From assembly GCA_963682055.1 (NCBI GenBank), contig OY821741.1:19459211-19523210 (forward strand): 64,000 nt of DNA, given 5' to 3'. The translations under genes and the position numbers were made by a program. This stretch comes from Primula veris (Eukaryota > Streptophyta > Magnoliopsida > Ericales > Primulaceae). Every line of letters starts with the position of its first letter. Position 1 is the stretch's first letter. Shown piece after piece: positions 44,970 to 55,600 of the stretch. The notes beneath the pieces were generated by a model that had not been told where the DNA came from, did no database searches, and saw nothing but the letters and a program-made list of their open reading frames with translations.

Positions 44970-45520
44970 CGATTGGACTTTCCAATCTATTCAACGGATT
45001 CAGACTTCCTGAATCTCTTTTAATACAGTATAAGAAAAAGTTCATTTAGCGTCATATTTTTTTTCGGTTATGTTGTTAAGTGGTTGTGGCTAAATTTTAA
45101 CAACAGTTTAGCAACAAATAGCAACATAATTTGTTGCAAAATTGTTGCTAAAATTTAGTCACAACTAATTTAGCAAGATAATCGGAAAAAAATTATGATG
45201 CTAAATGATTTTTTTCTTGTAGTGATACTTTTTCAATTTGGACTTCCTAAATCTCTTTATTTCTTTTCGGACTTCATGAATATCTCCCTCTTTCGGACTT
45301 ACCGAAATAAGATTCTTTCTCTTTCCGGACTTCGCGAAATAACATTCCCTTTCTTTTCGGATTTATCGAAATAACATTCTCTCTCTTTTCGGACTTACCG
45401 AAATAACATTCTCTCTCTTTTCGGACTTACCGAAATAACATTCTCTCTCTTTTCGGACTTATCGAAATAACTCTCTCTATTTTCGGACTTTCCAAAATAA
45501 CATTGTCTTTCTTTATTTTG
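44970..45520. repeat. 32-bp hairpin minisatellite, interrupted by a MITE
   Basis: The core copies CATTCTCTCTCTTTTCGGAC and following start at 45375, 45407 and 45439, a 32-bp period. Each carries TTTCGGACTTACCGAAA, a six-base inverted repeat around a short loop. More degenerate copies extend to about 45240 on one side and 45510 on the other. The related GGATTCAGACTTCCTGAATC lies on the far side of the MITE near 44997. Confidence 0.8.
45026..45224. mobile_element. CACTA-type MITE with ATA duplication
   Basis: A 199-bp unit starts CAGTATAAGAAAAAG and ends, reversed, CACTACAAGAAAAAAATC, with ATA on both sides (45023-45025 and 45225-45227). The arms continue as inverted repeats (TTCATTTAGCGTCATA against ATCATTTAGCATCATA), so most of the element can fold back. 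It sits inside the hairpin minisatellite and is therefore younger than that array. Confidence 0.8.
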
Positions 45521-46677
45521 ACACAGCAAAATATACTAATATATATGTTAATAAAAATAATAACTTGTAAACACATTTCAAAACATATACGAGATAGTTA
45601 TACTAGTAAGACAAAACCACTTGTTTTTGGAATGTAATTGACTATATTGCTAACCACTAAATCCGTGTCAGAACATACATTTCGCACGGTTTTGCACCGT
45701 GTCTCCCATTTCTTTTTCTTGGCTGTCCCTTCTGTTTCTTTCTTTTCTCTTAATATGTGAATAGATGCGTGTATATATGTATAAGTATATAGATGTGTAT
45801 TTCTACTGTGAAGTGAGTTGTAATAGTACTATGCACATATACTCTTTTTTTTTTTCTATTCTTTATGTGCCATGTAATATATAGCCATAGGCCCATAAGG
45901 TCAGTAACAGCTTAAATATAACCGACTAAATAAAGGTAAATATTCATGAACTGCCCTTCCAATGAAATTAAATGTACCCATATGTAACTTAAGGTGATTA
46001 AGTGTTCCCTTTCAATAGAAATATTTGTAACGTGAAGCTATAAATGTACCAACAGTCACTACTGCTAATTTATCAACAAAACAAATCAAAGATTACTATT
46101 ATGGATTGTAATTTTGTATACATATTCTTAACAGCATAAGAATCCTAACTAAGACAGTATATATAACAAGGAAGCTCAACAATCATATCTAAAATTATAC
46201 CAACAAATAGAATTAAAAATAAAGGTAAATATATAAATTTAAGGGATTTTACATTGCCTCATATATTTGTTCCTCTTACACTCACTCCTCTCTATACACT
46301 CGTGGTGAATGGAGTGAGAAGAGTATATGGAGGAGCGTAAGAGCGGTGAACATAGCACTACTCCTTATGTAGATGTGAAATAGTCTAAAGTGGGTCTAAA
46401 GATAACATGTCTCGCGGATAAGTCTAGTTTTTCCCAAGGAGAACTATCCATCAGACTTTTTAATCGTTCTTTTAGAAATTGCAGCTTGATGGAAAGAACT
46501 TAATAATTAATAGAAAGAAACTTAAAATAAATAGCTTTTTTTGGACCGAATACATCATTTTAAACATGAAAGGACTAAAAAAGGTTTAAAATAAAACCAT
46601 TTTGGGGAAAAAGAGTTATAAATGAAACTGGGAACTTTCTATGATGAGTCAAGGTTAGAGTTGTTTGTGTTGAGTTG

Positions 46678-46942
46678 TGGAGTCAAATGCATTTTGGTCA
46701 TGTTCACTTATTATCACACATCACTTGCAATTGTAAAAGCCTCACTATGGATTCTATATATATGCCCCGCTAATATTGTATAATAAGAATCACATATTCG
46801 AGAGACTATTATAGATAGAGAGTTCTATTTGTGAGAGAACCATAGCTTTGTGATTGAGTTAGATTACGTTGTAATCTTCTCTATAATATATATATAAGCG
46901 CCATGTGCAGCGGTCCAGAGACGTACATCTGATTTCCTAACA
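46678..46942 (+). repeat. 5' LTR of outer copia, shortened
   Basis: 265 bp, homologous to 57089-57429 but lacking about 75 bp near its 3' end (the part that reads GAACTCCGTTATTAAAGTGT in the other copy). It ends GATTTCCTAACA. Confidence 0.9.
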
Positions 46943-46956
46943 AATAGTTTTAGAGC
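46943..46956 (+). promoter_or_regulatory. Degenerate tRNA-iMet primer site of outer copia
   Basis: Just after the LTR the sequence AATAGTTTTAGAGC keeps the AGAGC end of the usual TGGTATCAGAGC site. It contrasts with copia-2 and copia-3, which have no such site. Confidence 0.5.
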
Positions 46957-47104
46957 TCGAGGTTGTAGAACCAAGGTTCGAAGATCGGGAGTAAGATCAA
47001 TGGCACAAGAAGACAGAAGCGCACATGTGATCGAGAAGTTTGACGGAAAGGACTTCACATTTTGGAGAATGCAAATAGAAGACTATCTGTATAGGAGAAA
47101 GATG

Positions 47105-47800
47105 TGTTAGATATTTAGGGTATGATAATCCTGGATAACTTCGAAGAATCGTGTTCGTACACTTTCCGAACAAAGTATTTCGACCCTATTATTGCCTGGG
47201 TTCACGAAATCTTTGTGGGGATAATTCTTGAAGAACAATCTGTTTCTGGCAAGGAGAATAGATTAGGAATGTAGAGAGAATTTTCTTATATGTTTCTGTA
47301 TCCAAAACCGAGGCCAAATGACTTCTTATATAGGGGATCAATAACCGAAACTGAAAGCAAGCAACTGTTCCGGAAAGGAAGCAACTGTTGGGAAATGGTC
47401 CAACTATTCAAAATTTTCCGGAAAGGAAATAACTGTTCCGAAAAGGAAGCAACTGTTGGGGAAGGGTCCAACTATTCAAAATTTTCCGGAAAGGAAGCAA
47501 CTGTTCGGAAAATTTTCGCTCGGGGCGCTGCCCCGCACCCCGCCCGCTGTCCTGGCAGCGGGACCCCAGCCAGGGGCTCTCGCCCCTTAGACCCCGCCAG
47601 GGGCTCTGCCCCTAGGACCCCGCCAGGGGCTCTGCCTCTTGGAACCCCGTTTCAATTATTCATATTCAATTATATGTTGGCTCGACGAGCGTGCACTCCG
47701 CACTTCCCTAACTCGTTTCCGAGTTTAACGCATTATTGCATCGGCCTATAATAAATCACATTACTACTAAAATATATTGATGATACTAAAATCACCAACA
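47105..47800 (-). repeat. 3' LTR of copia-3
   Basis: 696 bp, TG..CA ends on the plus strand (TGTTAGATATTT ... ATCACCAACA). It includes GGAAGCAACTGTTCCGGAAA-type tandem units at about 47355-47510 and a GC-rich block at 47515-47650. Confidence 0.95.
47515..47650. repeat. GC-rich tandem block in copia-3 LTR
   Basis: Units of the form ACCCCGCCAGGGGCTCTGCC recur about three times, after CGCTCGGGGCGCTGCCCCGC. The block is far richer in GC than anything around it and is repeated at about 52815-52950 in the other LTR. CCAGGGGCTCTGCCCCTAGG is near-palindromic. An open frame through it (47290-47751) is a by-product of composition. Confidence 0.8.
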
Positions 47801-47820
47801 AATCCCCCCTATTTTAGTGT
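47801..47820 (-). promoter_or_regulatory. Polypurine tract of copia-3
   Basis: The minus strand reads CACTAAAATAGGGGGGATT directly before the LTR start TGTTGGTGAT. It fixes the orientation of the element. Confidence 0.8.
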
Positions 47821-48360
47821 AATCCTTGATTTACTCAGTATATACAATAATATATACAAGGGTATAACACACAGGTATAACAATCAAACAAATGCATAGA
47901 TGAAAATGTCTTACGATTGAATTTTCATCTTAGTACAAATACACATTCTAAATACTCGAAAATCTGGGTGTCATAACGATTGAACCCGTCAATCCATTTG
48001 AATATCTGAAGATATAGTACACATATGTTTCTTACAATACTCTACTATTCATACTTGACACTTTACAAGCCATGTGTCCTTATCCATTAATAAGCATATA
48101 GGAAGCCAAGTCCAAGCTTCTTGAAGCGGCAAAACTTCATGCTCACATAGGTGATCCTTTTAATCTTGCACCTGCATTTGCAATTTTTCAAAAGAACCAT
48201 TAAGAAGATATACTTCAACCTAGCCATCACTTGCAGGTCTGAGCACATACCTTGGGAAGATAAACACAATTGCTCCAATCTCTAACTATGATCTTTCCAC
48301 ATTGAATTCTGCTTCTAACGTTGTATTCGAAGGGAATTGGGTATACCACAGCTAATAGAT
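47821..48360. other. 3' untranslated interior of copia-3
   Basis: About 540 bp between the polypurine tract and the end of the polyprotein gene. AT-rich, no open frame of note. Confidence 0.6.
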
Positions 48361-51300
48361 TTAAATGGACTTTAATCCCATCCCAATTACCGACTTATTC
48401 ACTAAGTCTCTAGCTAACCCCTTCGTCAAGTGGTCAGCTAAGTTTTGTTGCGACCGAACAAAATCAATAGATATCACCCCATTCATGATTAATTCCCTAA
48501 TCATACTATGTCTAACACCCAAATGTCTAGACTTTCCATTGTATATTTGACTATAAGCTTTAGCCAGTGTGGCAGTACTATCACAACGGATAGAAATTGG
48601 TGATATCGGTTTAGGCCATATCGGAATCTCATATACCAAGTTCCTGAGCCATTCCGCTTCTTTACCAGCAGCTGCTAATGCTACAAACTCAGATTCCATT
48701 GTGGAACCAGTTATACATGTTTGCTTCTTGGAAGCCCATGAGATGGCACCTCCCCCAAGCAAGAACACCCATCCACTTGTAGAGGATGAGTCTTCAGCAT
48801 TATTTATCCAACTAGCATCCGAATAACCCTCTAACACCAAAGGAAATCCCATATATGCCAATCCATAATTCATAGTACCCTTCAAGTACTTGAATACCCT
48901 AGTTATCGCATGCCAATGCTGTCTACTAGGATTACTAGTAAATCTGCTCAACTTTCCAACCGCATAAGCAATATCCGGTCTAGTGCTAATCATAGCATAC
49001 ATCAAAGAGCCTATAGCTCTTGAGTATTCAAGTTGATCCACAGGTTTACCTGTATTTGGCATAAGCTTTTCTCCCGGATCTATGGGAGTACTTACTGGAG
49101 AACAACTTTCATAATTGAACTTTTTGAGTATTTTCTCAATGTAATGAGATTGCGTAATTACAATCCCCTTATTCTCCCGTTTAATCTTAATACCAAGAAT
49201 AACGTCCGCTTCTCCCATATCTTTCATGGAGAACTTTGATGACAAGAAATTCTTCGTTTTATCAACTTGATTTTGGTCGGTGCCAAAGATCAACATGTCA
49301 TCAACATATAGACAAATGAAAACTCCTTTACCGGATGTATTAAATTTGCTATATACACATTTGTCTGCTTGGTTTAGAATGAAACCATTAGACAAAACAA
49401 CTTCATCAAACTTTTGATGCCACTGCTTCGGAGCTTGTTTCAGCCCATACAGCGACTTAACTAGCTTACACACTTTATGCTCATTACCAGGCATTACAAA
49501 TCCTTCAGGTTGCTTCATATACACTTCTTCTTCCAAATCACCATTCAGAAATGCTGTTTTGACATCCATTTGATGAATCACTAGATTATGAATAGCCGCC
49601 AAGGCAATTAACAATCTAATAGTAGTGATACGGGCAACTGGAGCATAGGTATCGAAATAATCAATCCCTTCCTTTTGTCTGAAGCCTTGGATTACTAATC
49701 TAGCTTTAAACTTGTCAATTGTACCATCGACTTTCATCTTCCTTTTGAAGATCCATTTGCAACCCAATGGTTTGCAACCTGGTGGTAAATCAGATAATAC
49801 CCAAGTATTATTTTCCATGATAGAACCAATCTCTTCATCAATTGCTTCTTTCCAAAAAACAGAATCTCGAGATTTCACAGCTTCATCATACGTTCTTGGA
49901 TCCTCCTCTATACTATAACAATAATAGTATTGAGTACCAATCTGATCTCTTGATCCCTCAACTAAATATAGTTGAAAATCAGATCCATAAGATCTAGATT
50001 TTCTAGCTCTTTTGCTCCTACGGGGTTCAAGTGTCTCACTTGGCACATCAATTGAATGATCATCCCTTAGAGATTCATCTGAATTAGGTATAGAGTCCTT
50101 TGGTCTAGGTATAAAAGAGAAACAATTCTCATCAAATATGGCATCTCTCGATTCTATAATCGTGTTAATAGAAATCGAGTCATTAGGTTCTATAACATAA
50201 AACCTATAGGACTTGGAGTGCTCAGCATATCCAACAAAGATGCAAGCTATACCCTTTTCACCCAAAGTTTTCCTCTTTGGGTCCGGGAGTCTAACCACGG
50301 CCCTACAACCCCAAACACGTAAAAATGTTAAGTTTGGTCGTTTCTTATACCAAAGTTCATATGGGGTAGTCTTGTTCCTTTTATTAGGAACCCTATTTAA
50401 CAAATAGCAAGCCGTTAACATAGCTTCTCCCCAAAACCCTTCACTTAAACCAGAGTAAGATAACATGGCATTCACCATTTCTTTAAGAACTCTATTTTTC
50501 CTTTCAGCCACACCATTTTGTTGAGGTGTATAAGGTGCCGTAGTCTCATGAATGATTCCTACGGATTGGAAAAATACAGGATCATAATATTCACCACCTC
50601 TATCTGTACGCAATGTTTTAATCAACACATTCTGTTGCACTTCAACTTCAGTTTTATAAATTTTGAATTTATCTAAGGCTTCGTCCTTAGCGTGCAACAA
50701 ATAGACATAGCAGAATCTAGATGCATCATCTATGAAAGTGATAAAATATTTTTTATGCCCTAATGATGGAGTAGCATGCAAATCACATAAATCACTATGT
50801 ATTAATACAAGAATGACAGATTTCCTTGTTATACTTTTAAAAGGTTGCCTAGTGATGTTTGTTAACATGCAAGTTTTACATATTTCTACATTTTCATTAA
50901 AAACAGGAATTAAATCATCTTTAGACATTTCATGCATTCTTATATAGTGTACATGTCCTAGACGAGCATGCCATAACGAGAAATTGATAACATTCGAAGA
51001 AGACATAAATACAGAACCAGAATCATTAGGAACTCCATTCAAATTCATCATAAACATACCATTATTATAATATCCAAATCCTACAAACACACCAGACTTC
51101 GATAAAACATATTTATCGGATTCACACACTTGCTTGTATCCAAGCTTATTTAATACAGGACCAGAAATTAAATTCTTACGTAATTTAGGAACATACAAAA
51201 CATTAAACAAAGTAATAGTCTTTCCAGAACTGAATTCTAGCACCACGTTTCCTTTGCCTTCAACGGGAGCGAAGTGATCATCTCCCATGTAGAGGACAGA

Positions 51301-52356
51301 ACCATCTTCCATTGGAACAAAATTCTTGAACCAGAAACGATCCTTGCAAACATGTGTTGTGGAGCCAGAATCAATCCACCACGCGATAGCATCATCCTGC
51401 ACATAAAATGCTTCAGAATTTAGTGAAACCGAATGTTTAATCAAACTATTCAAATCACGAATTGATTTCTGACCTTGGTTTTCGGATTGGTCCTTAGACC
51501 CTTTTCCTGAACCACTTGCATTCGTGTTGTCGTGCTTTTTGCCGAAACGGCAATCCCTCTTGAAGTGGCCTGTTTTGCCACACTTCCAGCATTCTAGTTT
51601 CGGTTTCTTGTGAGCACCGAAACTGCCCTTATTGTTCTTGAAAGCACGCTTCTTTCCTTTGTTTTTGTTGTTATCGTTCTTACCACCCTCTTCAACCATA
51701 TTAACCGAGGGTCCAGCAATTTGTTTGCCCTTTCCTTTGTCATCCTCCTGCGCTCTTAAAGATTCTTCTATGCGCAAGTGACTTCCAAGTTGGATCAAAG
51801 ACAGTTCGTCTTTTCCATGTTTCAGATTGTGTTTGAAATCCTTCCACGAAGGAGGCAACTTGTCTATGATGCTTGAGACAGATATTGTTTCATCCATCTT
51901 CAATCCGTGTTGTGTGAATTGTCCAAGGATTCGGAGGAGTTCATTGAATTGTTCCATGACAGACCTCGATTCAACCATTTTGTAATTGTTGAAATCGGTT
52001 ACCAGGAACTTTTTACTGGATGAGTCCTCTGCCATGTACTTGGATTCGAGACAATCCCACAATTCCTTTGCAGATTCCACGTTTTGGTAAATATCAAATA
52101 AGGGATCAGACATACCGTTAAGAATGTGCCCTCTGCAAATGTAGTCGTCGTTCTCCCACTTTGATCTGCGTCTTAGATTTTCAACCGTGTCATCCTCTAC
52201 AAATTCTGGAATCGGTGTAGACAGGACGTGCACCACCTTTAACGTTGTCAACATGAAATGCATCTTCTTCTGCCAACGCCTGAAGTCTTGTCCTTGAAAC
52301 TTGTCCAATTTTCCGAAATTTGTAGTCATCTCCTTGACGGTGCTTCCTCCAGCCAT
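48361..52356 (-). CDS. Copia gag-pol polyprotein, 1331 aa, apparently intact
   Basis: A single frame encodes the whole capsid-protease-integrase-reverse transcriptase-RNase H polyprotein that makes a virus-like particle and a DNA copy of the element. By residue, the gag core (UBN2-like) occupies about 1-210 and the zinc knuckle [14 protein letters not shown] 256-269. The protease site is DSGST at 329-333. The integrase zinc-binding part runs from LWHARLGH (about 461-468) to CKTC (493-496), and the DDE residues fall near D522, D585 and E619. In the RT, D931 lies in [11 protein letters not shown] and YVDD is at 1017-1020. In RNase H, D1180, the STMESE box near 1219-1224 and D1259 are kept. All catalytic motifs are present and no stop occurs. 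The ATG lies only 26 bases after the 5' LTR, so the leader is the LTR itself. Gag and pol are fused without a frameshift, as is usual in plant copia. Confidence 0.95.
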   Translation of the reverse strand: MAGGSTVKEMTTNFGKLDKFQGQDFRRWQKKMHFMLTTLKVVHVLSTPIPEFVEDDTVENLRRRSKWENDDYICRGHILNGMSDPLFDIYQNVESAKELWDCLESKYMAEDSSSKKFLVTDFNNYKMVESRSVMEQFNELLRILGQFTQHGLKMDETISVSSIIDKLPPSWKDFKHNLKHGKDELSLIQLGSHLRIEESLRAQEDDKGKGKQIAGPSVNMVEEGGKNDNNKNKGKKRAFKNNKGSFGAHKKPKLECWKCGKTGHFKRDCRFGKKHDNTNASGSGKGSKDQSENQGQKSIRDLNSLIKHSVSLNSEAFYVQDDAIAWWIDSGSTTHVCKDRFWFKNFVPMEDGSVLYMGDDHFAPVEGKGNVVLEFSSGKTITLFNVLYVPKLRKNLISGPVLNKLGYKQVCESDKYVLSKSGVFVGFGYYNNGMFMMNLNGVPNDSGSVFMSSSNVINFSLWHARLGHVHYIRMHEMSKDDLIPVFNENVEICKTCMLTNITRQPFKSITRKSVILVLIHSDLCDLHATPSLGHKKYFITFIDDASRFCYVYLLHAKDEALDKFKIYKTEVEVQQNVLIKTLRTDRGGEYYDPVFFQSVGIIHETTAPYTPQQNGVAERKNRVLKEMVNAMLSYSGLSEGFWGEAMLTACYLLNRVPNKRNKTTPYELWYKKRPNLTFLRVWGCRAVVRLPDPKRKTLGEKGIACIFVGYAEHSKSYRFYVIEPNDSISINTIIESRDAIFDENCFSFIPRPKDSIPNSDESLRDDHSIDVPSETLEPRRSKRARKSRSYGSDFQLYLVEGSRDQIGTQYYYCYSIEEDPRTYDEAVKSRDSVFWKEAIDEEIGSIMENNTWVLSDLPPGCKPLGCKWIFKRKMKVDGTIDKFKARLVIQGFRQKEGIDYFDTYAPVARITTIRLLIALAAIHNLVIHQMDVKTAFLNGDLEEEVYMKQPEGFVMPGNEHKVCKLVKSLYGLKQAPKQWHQKFDEVVLSNGFILNQADKCVYSKFNTSGKGVFICLYVDDMLIFGTDQNQVDKTKNFLSSKFSMKDMGEADVILGIKIKRENKGIVITQSHYIEKILKKFNYESCSPVSTPIDPGEKLMPNTGKPVDQLEYSRAIGSLMYAMISTRPDIAYAVGKLSRFTSNPSRQHWHAITRVFKYLKGTMNYGLAYMGFPLVLEGYSDASWINNAEDSSSTSGWVFLLGGGAISWASKKQTCITGSTMESEFVALAAAGKEAEWLRNLVYEIPIWPKPISPISIRCDSTATLAKAYSQIYNGKSRHLGVRHSMIRELIMNGVISIDFVRSQQNLADHLTKGLARDLVNKSVIGMGLKSI

Positions 52357-52366
52357 GATTATCAGA

Positions 52367-52380
52367 AAATACTTTGTTCG
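52367..52380 (-). promoter_or_regulatory. Candidate self-complementary priming site of copia-3
   Basis: On the sense (minus) strand CGAACAAAGTATTT begins two bases after the 5' LTR end and ten bases before the ATG. It is the exact reverse complement, over 14 bases, of AAATACTTTGTTCG inside the same LTR (52445-52458). No TGG-type tRNA site exists here. The place and exactness argue for a role in priming or in an RNA hairpin; the mechanism is inference. Confidence 0.6.
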
Positions 52381-52444
52381 TTTGTTAGATATTTAGGGTA
52401 TGATAATCCTGGATAACTTCGAAGAATCGTGTTCGTACACTTTC

Positions 52445-52458
52445 CGAACAAAGTATTT
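52445..52458 (-). promoter_or_regulatory. LTR segment complementary to copia-3 priming site
   Basis: The plus strand reads CGAACAAAGTATTT. The same sequence is at 47167-47180 in the 3' LTR. In the element RNA it would pair with the site at 52367-52380, making a 14-bp stem with a loop of about 64 bases that contains the LTR end. Confidence 0.6.
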
Positions 52459-52602
52459 CGACCCTATTATTGCCTGGGTTCACGAAATCTTTGTGGGGAT
52501 AATTCTTGAAGAACAATCTGTTTCTGGCAAGGAGAATAGATTAGGAATGTAGAGAGAATTTTCTTATATGTTTCTGTATCCAAAACCGAGGCCAAATGAC
52601 TT

Positions 52603-52610
52603 CTTATATA
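52603..52610 (-). promoter_or_regulatory. TATA box in copia-3 5' LTR
   Basis: The sense strand reads TATATAAG, a good TATA box. If used, transcripts would start near 52575, about 115 bases upstream of the self-complementary segment. Confidence 0.6.
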
Positions 52611-55600
52611 GGAGATCAATAACCGAAACTGAAAGCAAGCAACTGTTCCGGAAAGGAAGCAACTGTTCCGGAAAGGAAGCAACTGTTGGGAAATGGTCCA
52701 ACTATTCAAAATTTTCCGGAAAGGAAGCAACTGTTCCGGAAAGGAAGCAACTGTTGGGAAAGGGTCCAACTATTCAAAATTTTCCGGAAAGGAAGCAACT
52801 GTTCGGAAAATTTTCGCTCGGGGCGCTGCCCCGCACCCCGCCCGCTGTCCTGGCAGCGGGACCCCAGCCAGGGGCTCTCGCCCCTTAGACCCCGCCAGGG
52901 GCTCTGCCCCTAGGACCCCGCCAGGGGCTCTGCCTCTTGGAACCCCGTTTCAATTATTCATATTCAATTATACGTTGGCTCGACGAGCGTGCACTCCGCA
53001 CTTCCCTAACTCGTTTCCGAGTTTAACGCATTATTGCATCGGCCTATAATAAATCACATTACTACTAAAATACATTGATGATACTAAAATCACCAACAAG
53101 ATGCATCAGTCACTCCTTCTCGAGTAAAGGCCGACCACGACCATCGCAGAAGCGTGGAAACTCTTAGGTCGACAAGTGTTGGGAATGATCCGACTAACAT
53201 AATTTAGGAGCATGGTACACAACGTCACAAGAGAGACAACGATGATAGGGATGATGAAGGTCCTCACCAATGTGTACAAAAAACCATCCGCAAACAACAA
53301 GGTACATCTCATGCATATGTTGTTCAACCTACGCATGGCTGAGAACACACCTGTCGCAAACCACGTGAACAAATTCATCGACACCATAAATCAGTTGGAT
53401 GCGGTGGAGATAACTTTTGAAGACGAAGTGAGGGCCCTAATACTTCTAGCATCTTTACCAAACAGTTGGGAGTTCATGCTTGCTGCTATCAGCAACTCAA
53501 TTGAAAAGGAAAAACTGACTTATAACGGCATCCGAGATCAAATACTCGCTGAGGAACTCGGAAGACAAGATATGGGTGAATGCCCAAATGATGGACCAAA
53601 CTTGAATGTCGGTTCAAGATGCCGGGGTAAAGACAAATTGGAAAAAAAAAGTCTTTCATAATCCAGAGGTAGAAGCGGGCAGAGCCGAGGTTGCAAAAAT
53701 AGTGATCAAAACAAGAAGAATCTCTTATGTTATAACTGCCAGGATATGGGGCACTTCGCTCATGAGTGAAAGCAACCGAAGAAGGAAAATGGCAGAGATC
53801 ATTTGGCAAATGTTGTGAGCGATGAGGATTCGGGTGACTGTTCATTGCTCGTTATATAGAGAAATATAGACTTGTGGATTCTAGACTCTGGGGCATCATT
53901 TCACACAACCCCTCAGAAGCATTTATTCAAAATTACATTCCGGGTAATTTCGGTAAAGTGTATCTAGCCGACGGAGAAGTGTTGGATGTGGTTGGAATGG
54001 GCGATGTGAAGATTCGCATTCCAAATGGGTTGGTATGGAAGCTGACGAAAGTAAGGCATGTTCTAAGGTTGACCAAGAATTTGATTACTGTAGGTCAACT
54101 CGATATTGAGGGACACCTCAATTCGTTCAGCGGCAGAGCTTGGAAAGTTTCATGAGGTGCTATGGTGATAGCACGAGGGAGCACGGTTGGTACATTGTAC
54201 ATGACAACCGATGAGGAGTGTACAATTGCGGCAGCTATGTTGTAAAACTGCTCTGGACTGTGGCATCGACGTTTGAGTCACATATGTGAGAATGGGATGA
54301 AAGCGTTAGCGAAGGATAGGAAACTTTCAGGCTTGAAGTTTGTCAACCTTGATGCTTGTAAAGGTTGCGTATTCGGAAAGCAAAAGAATGTGAGCTTCCA
54401 GAAAAGTGGGAAAGCTCCGAAGGAGGAAAAGATAGCACTAGTCCACTCCGATGTTTGGGGATCATCCCCAGTAACCTCAATGGGAGGATCTCAGTACTAT
54501 GTGACCTTAATCGATGATTCAACGAAGAAGACATGGATCTACTCCTTGAAAGACAAGTCTCAAGTGTTTAAAAAATTTCAAGAATGGAAGGCCATGGTGG
54601 AACTAGAAACCGGAAACAAACTGAAATGTTTGAGATCCGATAATGGCGGAGAGTAAATTGATGGGAAGTTCATAGAGTTCTATGCACAAAGAGGTATTCT
54701 GATGGAGAAGACCATTCAAAGAACGGCATAGAAAAATAGCATGGCTAAGAGAATGAACCAAACTATCAATGATCATGCTAGGAGTATGAGGCTGCAAAGT
54801 GGTCTGTCCAAGGCCTTATGGGCACATGCAGTAAGCACTGCGGATTATCTCATTAACTGCGGACCCTCAGTACCATTAGAAAAGAGAATTCCGGTGGAAG
54901 TCTGGATAGGAAATCCTATCTCTTATGAACACCTACTAGTGTTCAGTTGTCTGTCATATATCCATGTCGATATAAACGAACATACCAAGCTTGACTTGAA
55001 ATCCAAAGTTTGTTACTTTGAGGGGTACGGTAGAGCTGAGTTTGGATATCCCTTCTGGGATGGTCAAACAAAGAAGATCATTCGCAGTAAGGATGTTATC
55101 TTCAACAAAAGCATTTTGTACAAATATCGACAAAATGTGGTGGTGGAAGAACACGCGCTCTCGTCCGAGGAAAGTGGTATGGTCGACATGAATGCATTTC
55201 CAAGGTTGAAGATGAGCCTATGGTGCTCCAAAACTTACCAGCACATGCTGAAGAGGTCGAGTAGTTACCCCAAACCCCTCAACCTGAATTGGCCCGAGGT
55301 CATCGCGAAAGGAGACCTATTGTCCGATATTCTTCTTCCCTGCATTACATACTACTCAATGATGCAGGCGAGCCCAATAGTAGAGATGAAGCTCTGCGGT
55401 TCAAAGACTCGAACAAGTGGGCGCTCTCTATGAAGGATGAGATGAGGTCACTAAATAAAAATATTACTTGGAAGTTAGTCGAACTACCCAAGGGGAAAAG
55501 GGCACTGAGTAACAAATGGGTCTTCCGACTAAAGGATGAACAAGACGGTTCGAAATGGTACAAGGCACAACTAGTAGTCAAAGGATTCTACCAAGAGGAA

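Larger units (their letters stand above)
44543..46677. other. AT-rich spacer with minisatellite and MITE
   Basis: No gene is supported. Contents are a 32-bp hairpin minisatellite (about 44970-45520) split by a CACTA MITE (45026-45224), then AT-rich DNA. GTTTG at 46673-46677 is the target-site duplication of the outer copia element. Confidence 0.5.
47105..53098 (-). mobile_element. Young Ty1/copia retrotransposon (copia-3), intact polyprotein
   Basis: This is a 5994-bp element with LTRs at 47105-47800 and 52383-53098 and a perfect 5-bp duplication AGATG (47100-47104 and 53099-53103). A polypurine tract (AATAGGGGGGATT on the minus strand) abuts the left LTR, so it reads on the minus strand. 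The two LTRs differ by about seven substitutions and one 20-bp repeat unit (my count), so the insertion is recent. One uninterrupted 1331-codon gene fills most of the interior. It sits inside gag of the outer copia. The primer site is unusual (see 52367-52380). Confidence 0.95.
52383..53098 (-). repeat. 5' LTR of copia-3
   Basis: 716 bp, one 20-bp unit (GGAAGCAACTGTTCCGGAAA) longer than the other LTR. It holds a TATA box (52603-52610) and the segment complementary to the priming site. Confidence 0.95.

Noticed and set aside
45240..45510. 32-bp hairpin repeats considered as a CRISPR-like array
   Set aside because: Units are contiguous with no spacers, and the setting is a plant genome.
47290..47751. 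153-codon frame in the copia-3 LTR (also at 52568-53049)
   Set aside because: It runs through tandem repeats and the GC-rich block of an LTR, differs between the two LTRs, and has no recognisable domain.
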